A stretch of DNA of 64,000 bases, taken from positions 20,536,753-20,600,752 of the forward strand of contig NC_068349.1 in assembly GCF_014633365.1 (NCBI RefSeq), given 5' to 3'. A program made the translations under genes and the position numbers. The notes under the pieces were generated by a model. That model ran no database searches and was not told the origin of the DNA. It worked only from the letters and a program-made list of their open reading frames with translations. Positions 20,901 to 30,500 of the stretch are shown here, in pieces (within the stretch, counting starts at the first letter, position 1; every line of letters starts with the position of its first letter). The stretch is from Diospyros lotus. Its lineage: Eukaryota; Streptophyta; Magnoliopsida; Ericales; Ebenaceae.

Positions 20901-23474
20901 TAATTTAAAAATCTAAGAAACATTATATGACACATAGGATTAACAAGTCTAAAACTTCTAGGATCCACCCCTTCATTTTCTAAGGAATAATGATGACAAT
21001 AGAACCATTCAAACTTTTCTAAAACACGCATATTCAAAGAAATCATTAAAAATAACCATGACATCACTCCCTACAAAACTTTAGGACCCTCATCCTCATT
21101 CATGCTCCTCAAAGCCCCCAAAACTTATTCCACCAAAAAAGGATGCTTAATTCTCAAAAGCAAACTTAAAACTCCAAAACAAGAAGAGTAGGTTCCTAGC
21201 TTTGTTCTTTAACATACAAATTGGAATAATAATCCAAGTAACCTGAGGGACAGCCTCCTCTCCACTAACCTCCTTCCCATCCAAGACAAGTTTACTAATG
21301 AAATTCTTCCTTTTATTAGCATTTGACAAATGGAAAAACAAGGGGGGGAAAAATTTAAAAAAACATCACTGTATCTCAGTCTTTGAAATAGAAAAGGGAA
21401 AAAAAAAAGAAAGAAAAAACTAAACATAGATTTCTACTTCCAGAAAATTTCTACCAACACAACCAATCTCCACACCTCAATCTTACACTACACTCTAGGA
21501 TGCAAGTCATTCTTGAAGAGAGTTTAGAGTCTTTAGACCCTCTTTCTCATCAAGGTTTCAATATTTTTCTAACAACCTCCTTGTCTTAAAACTAACATTC
21601 ACAAAAATCTTTCTATTGCACCTACATAAATCCTTTTTTTAAAAGCTTAAGCTCCTTTTCAAAACAAAAAAATCAGAGGACCCTCCAACCACATAAGAGG
21701 ACTGCCAACTCCTAAATAAATCAATGAAGTCAGATGCCTTCCTCTTTCAAATTTCCTATCACATGTTCTCAAATCAGAAAGGAGTCAATCCAAGACTAAA
21801 ACCCCTGCACACAAGTAAAACAGGGACATAATGGATAAAGCACAAGAAAGACATGATTGTCCAATGTCTAAATAATGATCCTTCCAATCTACAATCACTA
21901 AAAACCTATTGAGTCTGGACAAAACACAATTGTATCCCACCTTTTCCTTTATGGGAATTCTCTCCCACCTAGCCATAGCAAATGACCACCCAGCAAAGGT
22001 AAATCCATCAGCTCTTCAAACACAATAAAATATACAAAACCCCCCTCATAGCCCTTTTGACTGAACCACAATAGATCTCTCATGTGAGAACCAACATTAA
22101 ACTCCCCTCCAACACACCAGGAACACCTCCACCTATTATTAAGCAAAAACAACTTACCCACTATTTATCTTTCTTGCTATAGCCTTGCAGCCCGTAACCC
22201 CTAACTATACCCACTTAAAATCTGGCTTCAATAACTTTAACAAAAAAACAAAAAGTCAGCAACTGAAACAAACAGGCATTTGTCCCACATCACTAAAATA
22301 CTTCTCTTAGTGTTTGAGGCCCCTAGGTCTACCCAATCCATCTAGCAACTGCACACAAGCTTCTAACCAAGTCCACCAACATAACATGTCCTCTATTTTA
22401 GTCTCTTCAAAACACAGTACCACACTAGATCACAGATCCACTTTCTAACAGAGCACAAATCAACAAACATTACTAGGTTCATTCAACCCTCTCACATTCC
22501 AAGAGCACTCTCCTCCCTACCCAAGAGCTATTTTAATACCACGAGAAATGGAAAGAATGGATCAGAATTCAAGACAAACATATATTTTCTTTTCTTTTCT
22601 TTTTTCTTTCCTTCCGAAAATGAAAAAATTCAGACGATGCTGTTAACAAAATCTTGAAATAAGAATCCAAGAAAAATGACTTTGGGGACTCTATGCTGTG
22701 TAGAGATTTATTCGTACAGTAAGACTCACATGAAAAAGGTCTGGCACTTTGGAAAATTACAACTGTGTTTGTGTGTGAGTGTGCATTAGTGCGCCAAGTA
22801 TTTCAAATGAACCGTAGATGAAGAACAGGGAGAGACTGCATTACACTTGTGGAGTCCTTGTCAAGGCAGCCGTTAGTGTGAACCTGTCTTAACTCCTCAG
22901 ACAACTCTGAAATGTCAGCTCCACAAAGGGGACAGTCAATGAGATTAGTACTCCTACTAGAAAAAGTATCATCACCGCCATTACTGGAACTGGATGCTTG
23001 AGGTTGGTGATGAGCAAGTTCGTGAGTCCCAATTGCGGATGAAAGGTCATCGTAATTGTTGTTATTGTTCTTGTTGTCGTCAAAAATACCATCATGTTGC
23101 TCGGAAGAACATAACTGGATCAAAACATCAAGTTGTGTGCAACGCTCATCGTCATCGTCATCCACCACGAGAGTATTGGGGGAATTGTTGCCCTTAGCCG
23201 CAGATGCAGAATCCAACGACTCTTCCTCCCCCTCCTCGCCTTTTAGGGGTTCGGCTTTGGGTCTCTTGGATGGATGAGGATGGCAACTCAAGGGTTTCGG
23301 GGGAGGTTGGGATCGCGATTTCTGTTGGTAAATGCTGCGAGGGATTTGGCTGAAATGAGGCGCCGGGAAGGCGGACTCTTGGAAATCGTCGTCGTCATTG
23401 TCATCAAGCTGATGAAACAGCCCGTGCTTCTGCTGCTTCTGCAAAAGAGATTTCTGCATGGATTTGGGCGCCAT
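7516..23474 (-). CDS. SNM1: SNM1-like DNA cross-link repair nuclease, partial gene
   Basis: Four exons on the minus strand join in frame into 413 residues plus one base. The predicted order is an acidic, Q- and N-rich N-terminus, a basic SKRPK patch (about 69-73, possible nuclear signal), a C2HC zinc finger (C181, C184, H199, C203), a SAM-like domain (about 242-302), a linker with ITDYFPG, and the start of the metallo-beta-lactamase fold ending in THFHVD (408-413). This matches plant SNM1, a nuclear 5' exonuclease family (DCLRE1/Pso2 relatives) acting on cross-links and breaks. All joins use GT-AG. The remaining catalytic exons are not in the window: they lie left of it or are lost. Introns of 3-10 kb are filled by transposons. 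No stop or frameshift is seen, which favours a live gene. Confidence 0.85.
7580..7959 (-). other. SNM1 intron 3, part without recognised repeat
   Basis: AT-rich intron sequence between the exon 4 acceptor and the Gypsy fragment. No gene, RNA or repeat structure was recognised. Confidence 0.5.
7960..8583 (+). pseudogene. Gypsy integrase C-terminus and chromodomain remnant
   Basis: Readable pieces are TEALFRYKTPLLPMGGDHN, YLSQRQ then a stop, MKQYANRKRSERSFSMGDKV (8120 on), KLSPKFCGPYEVIAQVG and LPERSNIHLVFHV. After a frameshift near 8340-8400 the tail reads VSKRIIYKQRAPITQVLVHW, a stop at 8526-8528, and EYLPNLLKQFPKAAGLL. The upstream catalytic core is absent, so the copy is truncated at its 5' side. 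Confidence 0.85.
8612..8636 (+). other. Polypurine tract made of 22 G
   Basis: Twenty-two G (8612-8633) followed by AAT stand directly before the LTR start TGTCAAG, in the polypurine-tract position. The length exceeds that of the related element at 2866 and would be prone to slippage. Confidence 0.75.
8637..9006 (+). repeat. 3' LTR of the intron-3 Gypsy fragment
   Basis: It begins TGTCAAGTGACC right after the poly-G tract and probably ends TTCTAACA at 9006. A TATA-like TATATAAG lies near 8783, and a long CT microsatellite lies 60 bp downstream in the expected leader. The 3' boundary is inferred from the ACA end and from copia-LTR sequence that starts there. Confidence 0.65.
8845..8901 (+). 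repeat. (TC)n microsatellite
   Basis: About 28 uninterrupted TC units inside the Gypsy LTR, downstream of its TATA-like motif. Confidence 0.95.
9004..9064 (-). repeat. Fragment of a copia-type LTR
   Basis: Sixty bases, from CATCTTCTCTTCTTATCC to TTTTCCAACA, match the two parts of the solo LTR at 11224-11255 and 11744-11780 once that LTR's internal insert is removed. The Gypsy LTR abuts it, so the Gypsy element probably landed in another copy of this LTR. Confidence 0.65.
9265..9498. repeat. GC-rich hAT-like non-autonomous relic
   Basis: The segment rich in GGCCC and GGCTGG ends with GTTTGACACCTCTA, the typical end of a common plant hAT-type repeat. A matching left end was not found, so the left border is approximate. 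Confidence 0.4.
9633..9980 (-). CDS. SNM1: SNM1 exon 3: end of SAM domain and linker to nuclease
   Basis: The 348-bp exon (116 residues) starts after CCTTTGCAG and ends before GTAATG, phase 0 at both ends. It encodes DLLRMGITALGPRRKIV, completing the SAM fold, then a polar linker with KLITDYFPG, a motif conserved just before SNM1 nuclease domains, and finally DIPQWCCIPGTPFRV, the first strand of the metallo-beta-lactamase domain. Confidence 0.87.
9981..10967 (-). other. SNM1 intron 2, part without recognised repeat
   Basis: AT-rich intron with no open frame of note and no repeat that I could identify. The polypyrimidine stretch and CAG acceptor of exon 3 are at 9981-9995. Confidence 0.5.
10968..11780 (-). 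mobile_element. Solo copia-type LTR with target duplication ATTAG
   Basis: On the minus strand it starts TGTTGGAGAAG and ends TTACTTTTCA, a TG...CA LTR of about 325 bp once its 488-bp insert is subtracted. The bases ATTAG lie immediately on both sides (10963-10967 and 11781-11785). No internal region is present, so it arose by recombination between the two LTRs of one element. Confidence 0.8.
11256..11743. mobile_element. hAT-like non-autonomous element inside solo LTR
   Basis: The ends are TAGTGTTCAAAAAGGC and (inverted) TAGTGTTCTAAAACGC. The eight bases on each side, GTTATAGT and ATTATAGC, agree at six positions, fitting an old 8-bp hAT duplication. The undisturbed LTR fragment at 9004-9064 shows the empty site. 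The interior is GC- and CT-rich and resembles a plant 5' untranslated leader (CTAGGGTTT), so a captured gene piece is possible. Confidence 0.7.
11786..12887 (-). other. SNM1 intron 2, distal part
   Basis: AT-rich intron with poly-A and poly-T stretches. A short motif (AGCATATCAGAAG...AATATA) occurs twice near 12261 and 12358. No gene or complete repeat was recognised. Confidence 0.45.
12888..13085 (-). CDS. SNM1: SNM1 exon 2: first half of SAM-like domain
   Basis: The 198-bp exon (66 residues) is preceded by a pyrimidine-rich TTGCAG acceptor and followed by the donor GTATGC, both phase 0. It encodes VACSNGDTETRCPEKL, then SPVLQWIHSLGLARYEEIF and EWDSLKWLTEE. The second half matches the first helices of a SAM domain, which continues without a gap at DLLRMGITALG in exon 3. 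Confidence 0.85.
13086..14234 (-). other. SNM1 intron 1, proximal part
   Basis: AT-rich intron between the acceptor of exon 2 and the copia insertion. No gene, RNA or transposon motif was seen. Confidence 0.5.
14240..14446 (+). repeat. 5' LTR of copia element
   Basis: 207 bp, TGTTAGATTT...CTCTCACA. A TATA box (CCTATAAATAATAG) lies near 14389, followed by a CT-rich leader. The primer-binding site starts at the next base. Confidence 0.95.
14447..14458 (+). other. Primer-binding site, initiator Met tRNA
   Basis: TGGTATCAGAGC directly abuts the 5' LTR and is the standard complement to the 3' end of plant initiator-methionine tRNA, used to prime reverse transcription. Confidence 0.93.
14799..15620 (+). 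pseudogene. copia Gag, frameshifted
   Basis: The frame from ATG 14799 carries the copia gag signature (KLIKSTNYLSWAASIKMWF, then VWKEIEQYYTK and LKQEIHG). It slips to another frame near 15240 (ALMQEFDTLLPL) and ends at 15399. A zinc knuckle of the C-x2-C-x4-H-x4-C type, CTFCKKIGHLEEKC, is intact at 15579-15620 but lies out of frame behind a stop. Gag would form the particle and bind element RNA. Confidence 0.85.
15678..16265 (+). pseudogene. copia protease and start of integrase
   Basis: The frame includes the aspartic protease site as WIIDSSTTDHT, where the family has D-S-G-A: the invariant glycine is replaced by serine, which should abolish activity. It continues through LNSILYVPGSPFNLI to the integrase zinc finger histidines (HHYLGHLN) and stops at 16263-16265. 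Confidence 0.85.
16268..16930 (+). pseudogene. copia integrase, broken
   Basis: CESCQPGKHTRSYF completes the zinc finger. The core shows D in HMDVWGPG, D in LHSDNALEYFS and E in QQNGVAEGKN, so all three catalytic residues can still be read. A stop lies at 16637-16639, and the frame degenerates after about 16720. Confidence 0.85.
17400..18110 (+). pseudogene. copia reverse transcriptase, broken
   Basis: The frame 17408-17740 has the RT start WHQVMIDEMEALHSNATWDL, KARLVAKGYTQ and FSLVAKMASVRLFLSLA. Further pieces follow in other frames (QLDIKNAFV, KSLYGLKQSPRAWF). The catalytic YVDD region near 17985-18010 survives only as VHVDDIVI-like codons in a shifted frame. Confidence 0.82.
18111..18946 (+). 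pseudogene. copia RT end and RNase H, broken
   Basis: Pieces read RYQRLMGKLNYLT, VLHILKYIKSAPQKG, then the RNase H core HSNADWTGSPSDQSST and GGNLVSWKSKKQNVV, and the final KHIEIVFHFIRKK and NNQLANAFTKSL. At least three frames are needed to read it. Confidence 0.85.
18941..18953 (+). other. Polypurine tract of copia element
   Basis: GCTTGAGGAGGAG abuts the 3' LTR and can prime second-strand synthesis. Confidence 0.85.
18954..19160 (+). repeat. 3' LTR of copia element
   Basis: 207 bp, colinear with the 5' LTR without gaps, differing at 13 sites by eye count, mostly C/T and G/A changes as expected for methylated repeats. Confidence 0.95.
19166..19909. other. SNM1 intron 1, unassigned
   Basis: No gene was recognised. 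The sequence leads into the LINE remnant, and parts may be LINE sequence too decayed to read. Confidence 0.4.
19910..20170 (+). pseudogene. LINE zinc-binding segment remnant
   Basis: The plus strand reads LYEALSKKGRLSSLPK, a stop, LWKSQVTPKMTFLVWINSL, then DNMRKWGQVVTSWCYPCKD. This is the segment after the reverse transcriptase of plant L1-type LINEs (zf-RVT region), with cysteines in WCYPC. It runs opposite to the LINE fragment at 20.5-22.5 kb. Confidence 0.72.
20530..22530 (-). pseudogene. LINE ORF2 remnant: endonuclease and part of RT
   Basis: The minus strand carries, from high to low coordinates: the AP endonuclease N-part (MDWVDLGASNTKRSILVMW near 22340), GGEFNVGSHMRDLL and LMDLPLLGGHLLW (near 22000-22100), SRLNRFLVIVDWKDHYLD (near 21890), then after a linker FHLSNANKRKNFISKLVLDG (near 21310) and RT pieces QNAFVGSYQILV and GLRQDDPLSF (near 20570). 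The frame shifts many times and stops are common. The catalytic FADD of the RT is not reached. The element lies in SNM1 intron 1, same strand as the gene. Confidence 0.78.
22531..22844 (-). other. SNM1 intron 1, 5' end
   Basis: The donor GTAATG lies at 22839-22844. The remaining sequence has short CT and GT runs and no recognised element. Confidence 0.5.
22845..23474 (-). CDS. SNM1: SNM1 exon 1: start codon to UBZ4 zinc finger
   Basis: The 630-bp exon encodes residues 1-210. The ATG at 23474 (context AAATGGC) is the first in the frame. The N-terminus is low in complexity, with acidic runs (DDNDDDD, VVDDDDDE) and an N-rich run. Near the end lies DCPLCGADIS with a following H and C (C181, C184, H199, C203), a UBZ4-type ubiquitin-binding finger seen in SNM1 and other repair proteins. 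The donor is GTAATG after codon 210 (AGT), phase 0. An earlier GT one codon upstream would break the frame. Confidence 0.87.
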
Positions 23475-23700
23475 TTATGAATGAATTGTAGTTATACAAA
23501 CGATGATATATATATATATATGCAGACAGAGAGAGAGAGAGAGAGAGAGAGATATCAAGGTTGAACAGTAAGTAGCCGCTAGCGAATGTTCCGAGCGGGC
23601 GGTAGGGTTTCTCTTTCTTCCCGAAATTTGAAACGACTGGCAGCAGCAGAAGGCGGGCGAGTTGGAAAACGGGGGAAGTGCATTTCTATTAAACTAGCTA
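23475..23700 (-). promoter_or_regulatory. Likely SNM1 promoter and 5' leader
   Basis: The region upstream of the SNM1 start codon holds an (AT)n stretch near 23504-23520 and a (GA)n stretch near 23525-23552, both common in plant core promoters, then GC-richer sequence. No clear TATA box in the right orientation can be separated from the AT repeat. The transcription start cannot be placed. Confidence 0.4.
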
Positions 23701-24390
23701 GGGGTTGCGTGGTTACTTTTTAGATTTTAAAAGATAAATATATTTGTTATAATACAGAGGTGGTCAATATTATATTATACACGTGTAAAAAAATAAAAAT
23801 TTTAGATAAAAGTTTCTTATGTTACATATTTAAATAAAATGAGTTTTTGGTATAATGATAAAATTATTTCAAAAGTTACTTATTATTTTGAGGTTATATG
23901 TTCAAATTTTTTTATTTTTTATTTTTTAAGCAAGATAATATTTTAAAAAATACTTTATTAACAAAGTTGCTTAACACCAATATCTTATTTACTTATTTTA
24001 TAATACTAAAATCAATGTAAATTTTTTTACCAAAAATAGTTTACGATGTTTAACTAATTTAATGGCTAGTTATTTTTTGAATTATCTCCTATCACGTTTC
24101 ATATTTTGCTCATTATTATATTATAAATAATTCACTTCTTATTCTTTTTTTACCTCAAAATTTGTACTTGTTCCAATCACACTCATTATTTTCTTATCTA
24201 TTTGACTCCTTATTTTATTTATTTATTAATAAACTTCAATTTTATTTATTTTGCATTATCTATAATGTTTACTACTATAAAAATTTAATATTTATTTTAT
24301 CATTTAATAATAAATATTACGGTAATAAAATTTGATAATATTTAATATATTTTTAAATCAATTTACTAATATTTCTTAAATACAATTTAT
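23701..24390. other. AT-rich intergenic stretch
   Basis: Very AT-rich sequence upstream of SNM1 with no open frame or repeat that I could identify. Confidence 0.5.
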
Positions 24391-25242
24391 TGTTGTCAAA
24401 CTACAACAATTAAATTTATTTATCTTGGAATCAACCAAAACAGAGTCCTTCAATGAGACCCGGGGGTCTAAGATGCCATTAACGATGTCAACTAGGTCGA
24501 AGCTTGATTGACTGCCTTGGGAGGCAACTGCTTTAGGGACTCGGAAGGGGTTTTCAAGGTCCTTAATGTTGTTGGCCCTGAGAAAGTCTTTAGGGGCCCA
24601 AGGGCAAAATGGACCCGAAAGATCTCCAGGGGAAGTTGTTGGTGGGTCTTCAGGGATTGACACCCTAATTGAGTATGCAATCACAAAGGACATCAAAAAG
24701 GCACATAGGGAACTCCCCCACGCAAGCCCTCCAATGTCTAAGTCTAACAATGTAGTCTGAGATAATCATGCAAAAATATGCAAATGTGTATATGTTATGT
24801 CTCAGGGAGTCTTTCGATGTCCTGACGGATAGTGTAAGGAAAAGGTCTTCCAAGTGAGTCTTAGAATGAGATAGAGTAAGGGTCTGGAAAGGTCTAAGAG
24901 GTCCAAGAATATTTATTTGCCATAGAGAATGCAAGTATTTATAAACGCTTGGTGGGGTCCATAGATGAGTCCTCAAACTCTTCTGGGAGATACATTTGGA
25001 GAGGCTGGAGGACCTAGAGAAATCTTAAGGGCCAAAGTGCCTTGATGAATGTCTCCAAGTGGTCTTGAAGAGCTCTTCGGGCCACCAGGTAACTTGTGCC
25101 TGAGAGACTCTAAGTCTTTGGGCTATGCAGATGAAAAAGCCAAACCATCCTAGGGATTATTTGCCTTAGAGACTCTCCGGGGTCTTTAGACTTAGTGGGA
25201 TATTTCTTAAAAGTTAAGAAATTTTTACAACACCCCACAACA
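24391..25242 (-). repeat. LTR-like repeat, unconfirmed
   Basis: The segment is bounded by TGTTGT (24391) and ACAACA (ending 25232 or 25242), is GC-richer than its surroundings, and has a minus-strand TATA-like TTATAAATAC near 24935. These fit a minus-strand solo LTR, but no matching 5-bp target duplication was found, so borders and identity are tentative. Confidence 0.35.
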
Positions 25243-25483
25243 CAATTATATTAACAAAATTGTTTGAAATAGTTCCATAAAAATAAATTTAAAATTTTGA
25301 TAAGTTAAAAGTAAAATTTCAACAATGATTATATTCCAACAGTTATATTTCAATAGTCATATTCCAATGGCCATGTTCTAACAATTTATAAATAAATGAT
25401 ACATTTGGTCAGAAAAATTACAACCCACAACTCAAAAACACCAACTAACATCACTAATCTTTAATAATCTCACATTAGCCACC

Positions 25484-25801
25484 ATGTCCAACAACATTCG
25501 TATGTTCCTCCGAATGATCCATGAAGAATTTGAAGACGATGAATATGGGGAGGCTATTGCTATAGCTTTAGTTGAACACTATTTTTAGTTTACAAATCAT
25601 AGCTCTGTATCACATTGTAGTGGATCTGTGATGAACCACCGTGTCATTAATCGCAATAGAGTTGAAGGTTATGAAAGGATTTATCGTGATTATTTTGCTG
25701 ATTCCCCTACATATCCACCACAATTATTTCGTAAAAGGTTTCGTACGCATCAATCTTTATTTCTACGACTAGTGAAGCTATTTTCGTACATGTTGTATTA
25801 G
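25484..25801 (+). pseudogene. PIF/Harbinger transposase N-terminal fragment
   Basis: The frame from ATG 25484 reads MSNNIRMFLRMIHEEFEDDE, a stop at 25586-25588, then in the same frame GSVMNHRVINRNRVEGYERI, YRDYFADSPTYPPQLFRKRF and THQSLFLRLVKLF. This is the conserved N-terminal part of plant PIF/Harbinger (HARBI1-like) nucleases, ahead of the DDE core, which is missing. Upstream, a TTTATAAATA motif near 25384 and a short repeat of ATTCCAA units resemble the usual leader of these elements. Confidence 0.75.
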
Positions 25802-25927
25802 TGAGCAGAGCAACAACATCTAGTGAAGCTTGCAGCTAACAGCATTTTCTAGCAACTGCATCCATAAGTGTTATTGACAAACTTTTCTGATGGGCGATAG
25901 CAAAACTCTTAATTTCTCCATATTGTT

Positions 25928-27431
25928 TGTAATGGCCCGTTTATCTATGATTTAAAGTAAATTTGGGTGTAGGGTATTAGCTATAAGAAATTAAAATTAA
26001 TGTATTTTTTAAATAAGGGGATATTAGCAAATATTCACAAATTTTGAGGTTTAAGTGGAATTAATAGAGACTTATGGCTAGATTATCTTAAATATAAAAT
26101 GTGCGCAATATTAAGTGAGGGAATTGGTAAAACAAGTGGCACATGCGTACAAGGAGAAGAGGTTGATTGCAGGATCGAGTCCAGGGGTAAACATGCGGTT
26201 AGGAGAAGAATTTCAGCATTTTTTTTAACAAGAATGACCCCAAAACATCGTCGTTTTAGGGGAGCGCCAGACGCATGGCCGCTCTCTGCGACTACCACAT
26301 GTCGTCTCCAATAGCTGCCACGTGGCCAAAATGCCACCCAACCATTTTTCTTGCCTATATAAACCCCTTGGGATTTGTTTTAGCCTATGAAATGGTGTGG
26401 AGCAAATGGGAAAAACGAGAAAGAATAGTAAAGAGCTTTTTAACACTCTATTACCCTTGCTTCAACGATGTCTTGATTTCTTGAGTTTGGGTTGAGTAAA
26501 CCATTGGTTGTGGAAAGATTGACTTGCAAATAGCTTATGCAACTATTTTGGTAATTCTTTTATGGTTTTATTGAATCTCAAATAGGGTTTTGAATCACCC
26601 TATCTTCCTTTGGGAAATGATGTTTTATTTGGTAGGATTGAGGACATGAAAGGGGTTGATGTTGTCTTACATGGGTTATGCTCTCTTGTGTATGTTGCCT
26701 TGGGTAATCGTATGCCAGTTATATATGATAAGTCATTATAATATGCGAAATTATGATGATGCATAGAGCATGTGCTTGAAAAGGGTTTTTAAAATGTCTA
26801 AACGTTTCATGATGAGCGCGACGGATGCAATCCGTAGGATATGGGTGAGCATGAATGCATGTTTTATCTTGTTATGATTTAGAGTAATGTGAAGAGGTAT
26901 GGTGTGAGTGCTTTAAATATTATTCATGATTCTTATTGCTTCTAAATACCCATGATTCTCATGCTCACTTTCTTTCAGTTATACTTGTTGGGCCTTATGG
27001 CTCATATTTATTTGAATCATTTTAGGTAAGAGTAAGACCAAAGAAATAGGCGAGTCAAGTGAAATTTGAGCTATGGGTTATAAGTGTATACAGAGTTGTC
27101 TCAACCGAAAGGTCCTTAGGGGTGTTTTGAGATGTGTAATATTAAGTTACATTTTGTGTTTAGTCTAGGTTATACCCCTGATAGGATATGGTGGGTATGT
27201 TGACCCTAATATATTTATGTCTATAAGTGATGATGTATGAATATGGGTTCCATTATCAATAGCAAGGAATATGCATGATGCTTCTATTTGAGTTTTGTGT
27301 ATGTGTCTTTCTTTCTGACGTTTCCTTCTCGGTTTCCTCAGTTGTGGGGTCTCCGATGATAGGGATGTTATAATTATCAAAGCTTGTGTAGAGAAACAAA
27401 AATGAAATTGAGGAAATTTAAGGGTGTTACA
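25928..27431 (+). mobile_element. Solo LTR with target duplication TTGTT
   Basis: A 1504-bp LTR runs from TGTAATGGCC to GGGTGTTACA and is flanked by TTGTT exactly on both sides (25923-25927, 27432-27436). A plus-strand TATA box (CCTATATAAACCCC) lies near 26355. There is no coding sequence. Start sequence and content place it with the TGTAAC-type Gypsy LTRs further on. Confidence 0.85.
26989..27004 (+). other. Conserved LTR hairpin, copy 1
   Basis: TGGGCC-TTAT-GGCTCA, a 6-bp stem (one G-U pair in RNA) with a 4-base loop, 300-450 bp before the LTR end. It is followed after about 25 bases by ATTTTAGGTAAGAG. It aligns with hairpins at 34760, 38922 and 47693. Confidence 0.6.
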
Positions 27432-27520
27432 TTGTTTGATATAAATGAATTGTTAATTGGAATTGGTTTTTGAATCTATGTTGATTTTTTAATCTTTATT
27501 TAAATTTAATTTCAATAGTT

Positions 27521-30500
27521 ATGGAGAGATATTTCAAAAGGATAACTCTATTTTCTATTGAAGAGAAAAATGTTAATAGAAAGCAATCTAATATTGCTCG
27601 GGATCAAAGTGAAACTGATGTTGTTCGGCAAGAAAGTGATATTTGAGTGGAAAGTAATATTGCTCGAGATTAAAATGAAATTCATGATAAAAGGAGATAT
27701 TCATATTGAAATGCATGTTTGGGATAAAGATATTTAGAATAGAATTGATGTTACTAACTTCCTACAAATCCTAGACTACGAATTCCAATTATGGAATATG
27801 ATGTTAATGTCCAAGATGAAATTCGAAAAGCATACATGCAATTTGGTTCTTGTCAACCTCATAAGCATAAATTTTCATAGATAAAAATTGAAAAATCATC
27901 ATTGAGATGTTTCTAAGTTTCTTGGTTTAATGGATTTCCTCATTGGTTGGAATATAATATAAAGAAATATGAGAATTTTGCTTCTATTGTTATATTTTCC
28001 AACAAGTGTGGAATAAAAAGGTAGTGCTACTTTTGTTGAGAGAGAGTTCTCAAATTGAAAAAGGAAAGAAAAACTTTAGGAGCATGTTAGAAGTCACAAT
28101 AGTCCACAAATTAAAGCTCAAATTAAATTCAAAAATCATTATGAATTAAGAGAAAAATATTCTGACAATTTTTTTTGAAGAAATCACAACAAACACGAAA
28201 TTGTTGGTCCCTTAAGGTATGGTCACTCAAGAGGGGGGTGAATTGAGTATTTAAACTTTTTCTCCCTTTTATTGAATATTCTTGATTAATAATTATTTAA
28301 GAATATATATTTGATAAATATAATAAATTATATTTTAGATTAATAATTAATGCAAGTCACAAAATATAATAAGAATAAATAATATGAGGGACAACATAAT
28401 TTATAATGGTTTAGTGTTTTCACACATACCTAATCCACTCTCCCAATATCTAACCACCCTTGGGATTCCACTAAATCAAAATCACAAAGGTTTCCACACT
28501 AACTCATTTTGGAAACTAGATAAATACCTAGATTATTTTTTCTAGTTTATCTTGAAAATTAGATTCACCTAGATTTTAATGGTCTAGGAAACATATATAA
28601 TCCACAATGATAATTTAAATGTTACAAATAATTTGTCTATACTTGGACACAAATAAGTAATTAAGAACAAATTATATAAGGTAATAATATTTAAATAAAT
28701 AAATAAATTTGTAACCTCAAATGGAAAACTTTGGATTTGTCGTAGAAGACTTGAAGAACTTTTCTCCTCTTGTCTTGTGGCTCTTCGGTGGATGTACAAT
28801 AATTTTTCGAGAACCTCAGATTGCTTGGACGCTTTATTTGAGAGCGTTTAAGAGCTTTCAGGTGCTTTGAATATGCAATAGAAGCACTTGGATACTTAAA
28901 AAATGAGTTTGGGGAGTATTTATAGGCATTTTAGCCACTTTTCGGTTAAAAATATGACCGTTATAACAGAAAAACTTAGTATAATTTAAAATTAATATGT
29001 ACACTCAAATACTCAAGAGGACTTATAGATTAGTTGATAAGGGAAGGCTTGGAACTTGCTGGAGGTCTAGGGTTTAAGACATGGGAGGTGCAACTAGTTT
29101 GTTATATTCTTTTTGAGTTATACATGCTATAAAAAATATTATATAAATTAATCTAAAATATATTTAATAGAAATAATGTTTTTGATAATAATATGACATA
29201 AAAAAATTTTAAAAATTAATTTTAAAAATATTTTTAATAGAAAATAATATTTTTGGTAATACATATGCTATGAAAGAAATATTTTATAAATTAATAAAAA
29301 ATAATTCGGTACTACAATTAATATATTTAAGAAAAATACTCTTTTTATTAATCACCAAAAATACTATAATTTGTATATTAAAAATTCTATTTTTTGTTAA
29401 TCATCAAAACTTAATTAATATGAACAAGTTGGTTCAACAAAAATGACTACCGAATTAGTTTGGGTGCATCAATAGATTGTGTTTGATTTCTTTTATGACA
29501 AGAACTTACATTTTGTGGACATGACGAATCTAAAGATTCAAATAATTAAAAGAATTTTCTCGAACTATTGTACTTTTTGGCAGATCATAATGATGAGATT
29601 AAGGCTGTTACTTTCAATAATGCTTCTGAAAATCTCAAACTAATATCACCTGACATTCAAAAAGATATTGTAAATGTTGTTACTTTTGAAACAATAAATG
29701 TCATTATCAACGAGATTGGTGATAGGTTATTTTCTATTCTAATTGATGAATTTCGTGACATCTCAGTTAAAGAACAAATGTCTATTGTTTTGTGTTACGT
29801 GAACAAGAATGGATGTTTAGTTAAACATTTTGTAGGTATCAAGCATGTTTCGAGTACCATAACTCTCACTTAAGGATGTTATTGATCATTTGTTCTCTAG
29901 ATACAAACTGAGTATATCTAATTTGAAATGTCAAGGTTATAATGAAGCTAGCAATATGCAAGGTGAGTTTAGTGGTCTCAAAGCACTTATTTTAAAGGAA
30001 AACCCAAGTGTTTTTTATATTCATTGCTTTGCTCATCAACTTCAACTAGCTCTTACAACCGTGGCAAACAAGCATGTAGAGATTGAAACATTCTTTGATT
30101 TGGTTGATAGGATTGGGAATGTTATTGGAGGATCAGCTAAACGGTGTGATTTTCTTAGAGAAAAAAAATGACTCCAAATTCTTAAAGCACTCAATCATGG
30201 GAAAATATTAAGCAGACGGGGTCTTAATCAACAATTGATGGGTATCCATTAGTTATTTATTAAACTTGATTAATATGTTTTCACCTACAATTGATGTCCT
30301 TAAAATGAATGCTAATGATGTTCCAAGTTCTAGAAAAAGAGATGAAGCACATAATTTATTGAGCTTGACACTAACATTTGACTTTGCATTTAGTTTACAT
30401 TTCATGAAAGATTTTAAGAATGTTAAATGAATTGTCAAAGACACTACAAAAGAAAGATTAAGATATTGCCAATCCCATGAGATTGGTGAAAATTTGTAAA

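Noticed and set aside
25799..25811. TAGTGAGCAGAGC as the left end of the hAT element
   Set aside because: Resembles the inverse of the right end only loosely, and the 8-bp flanks do not match.
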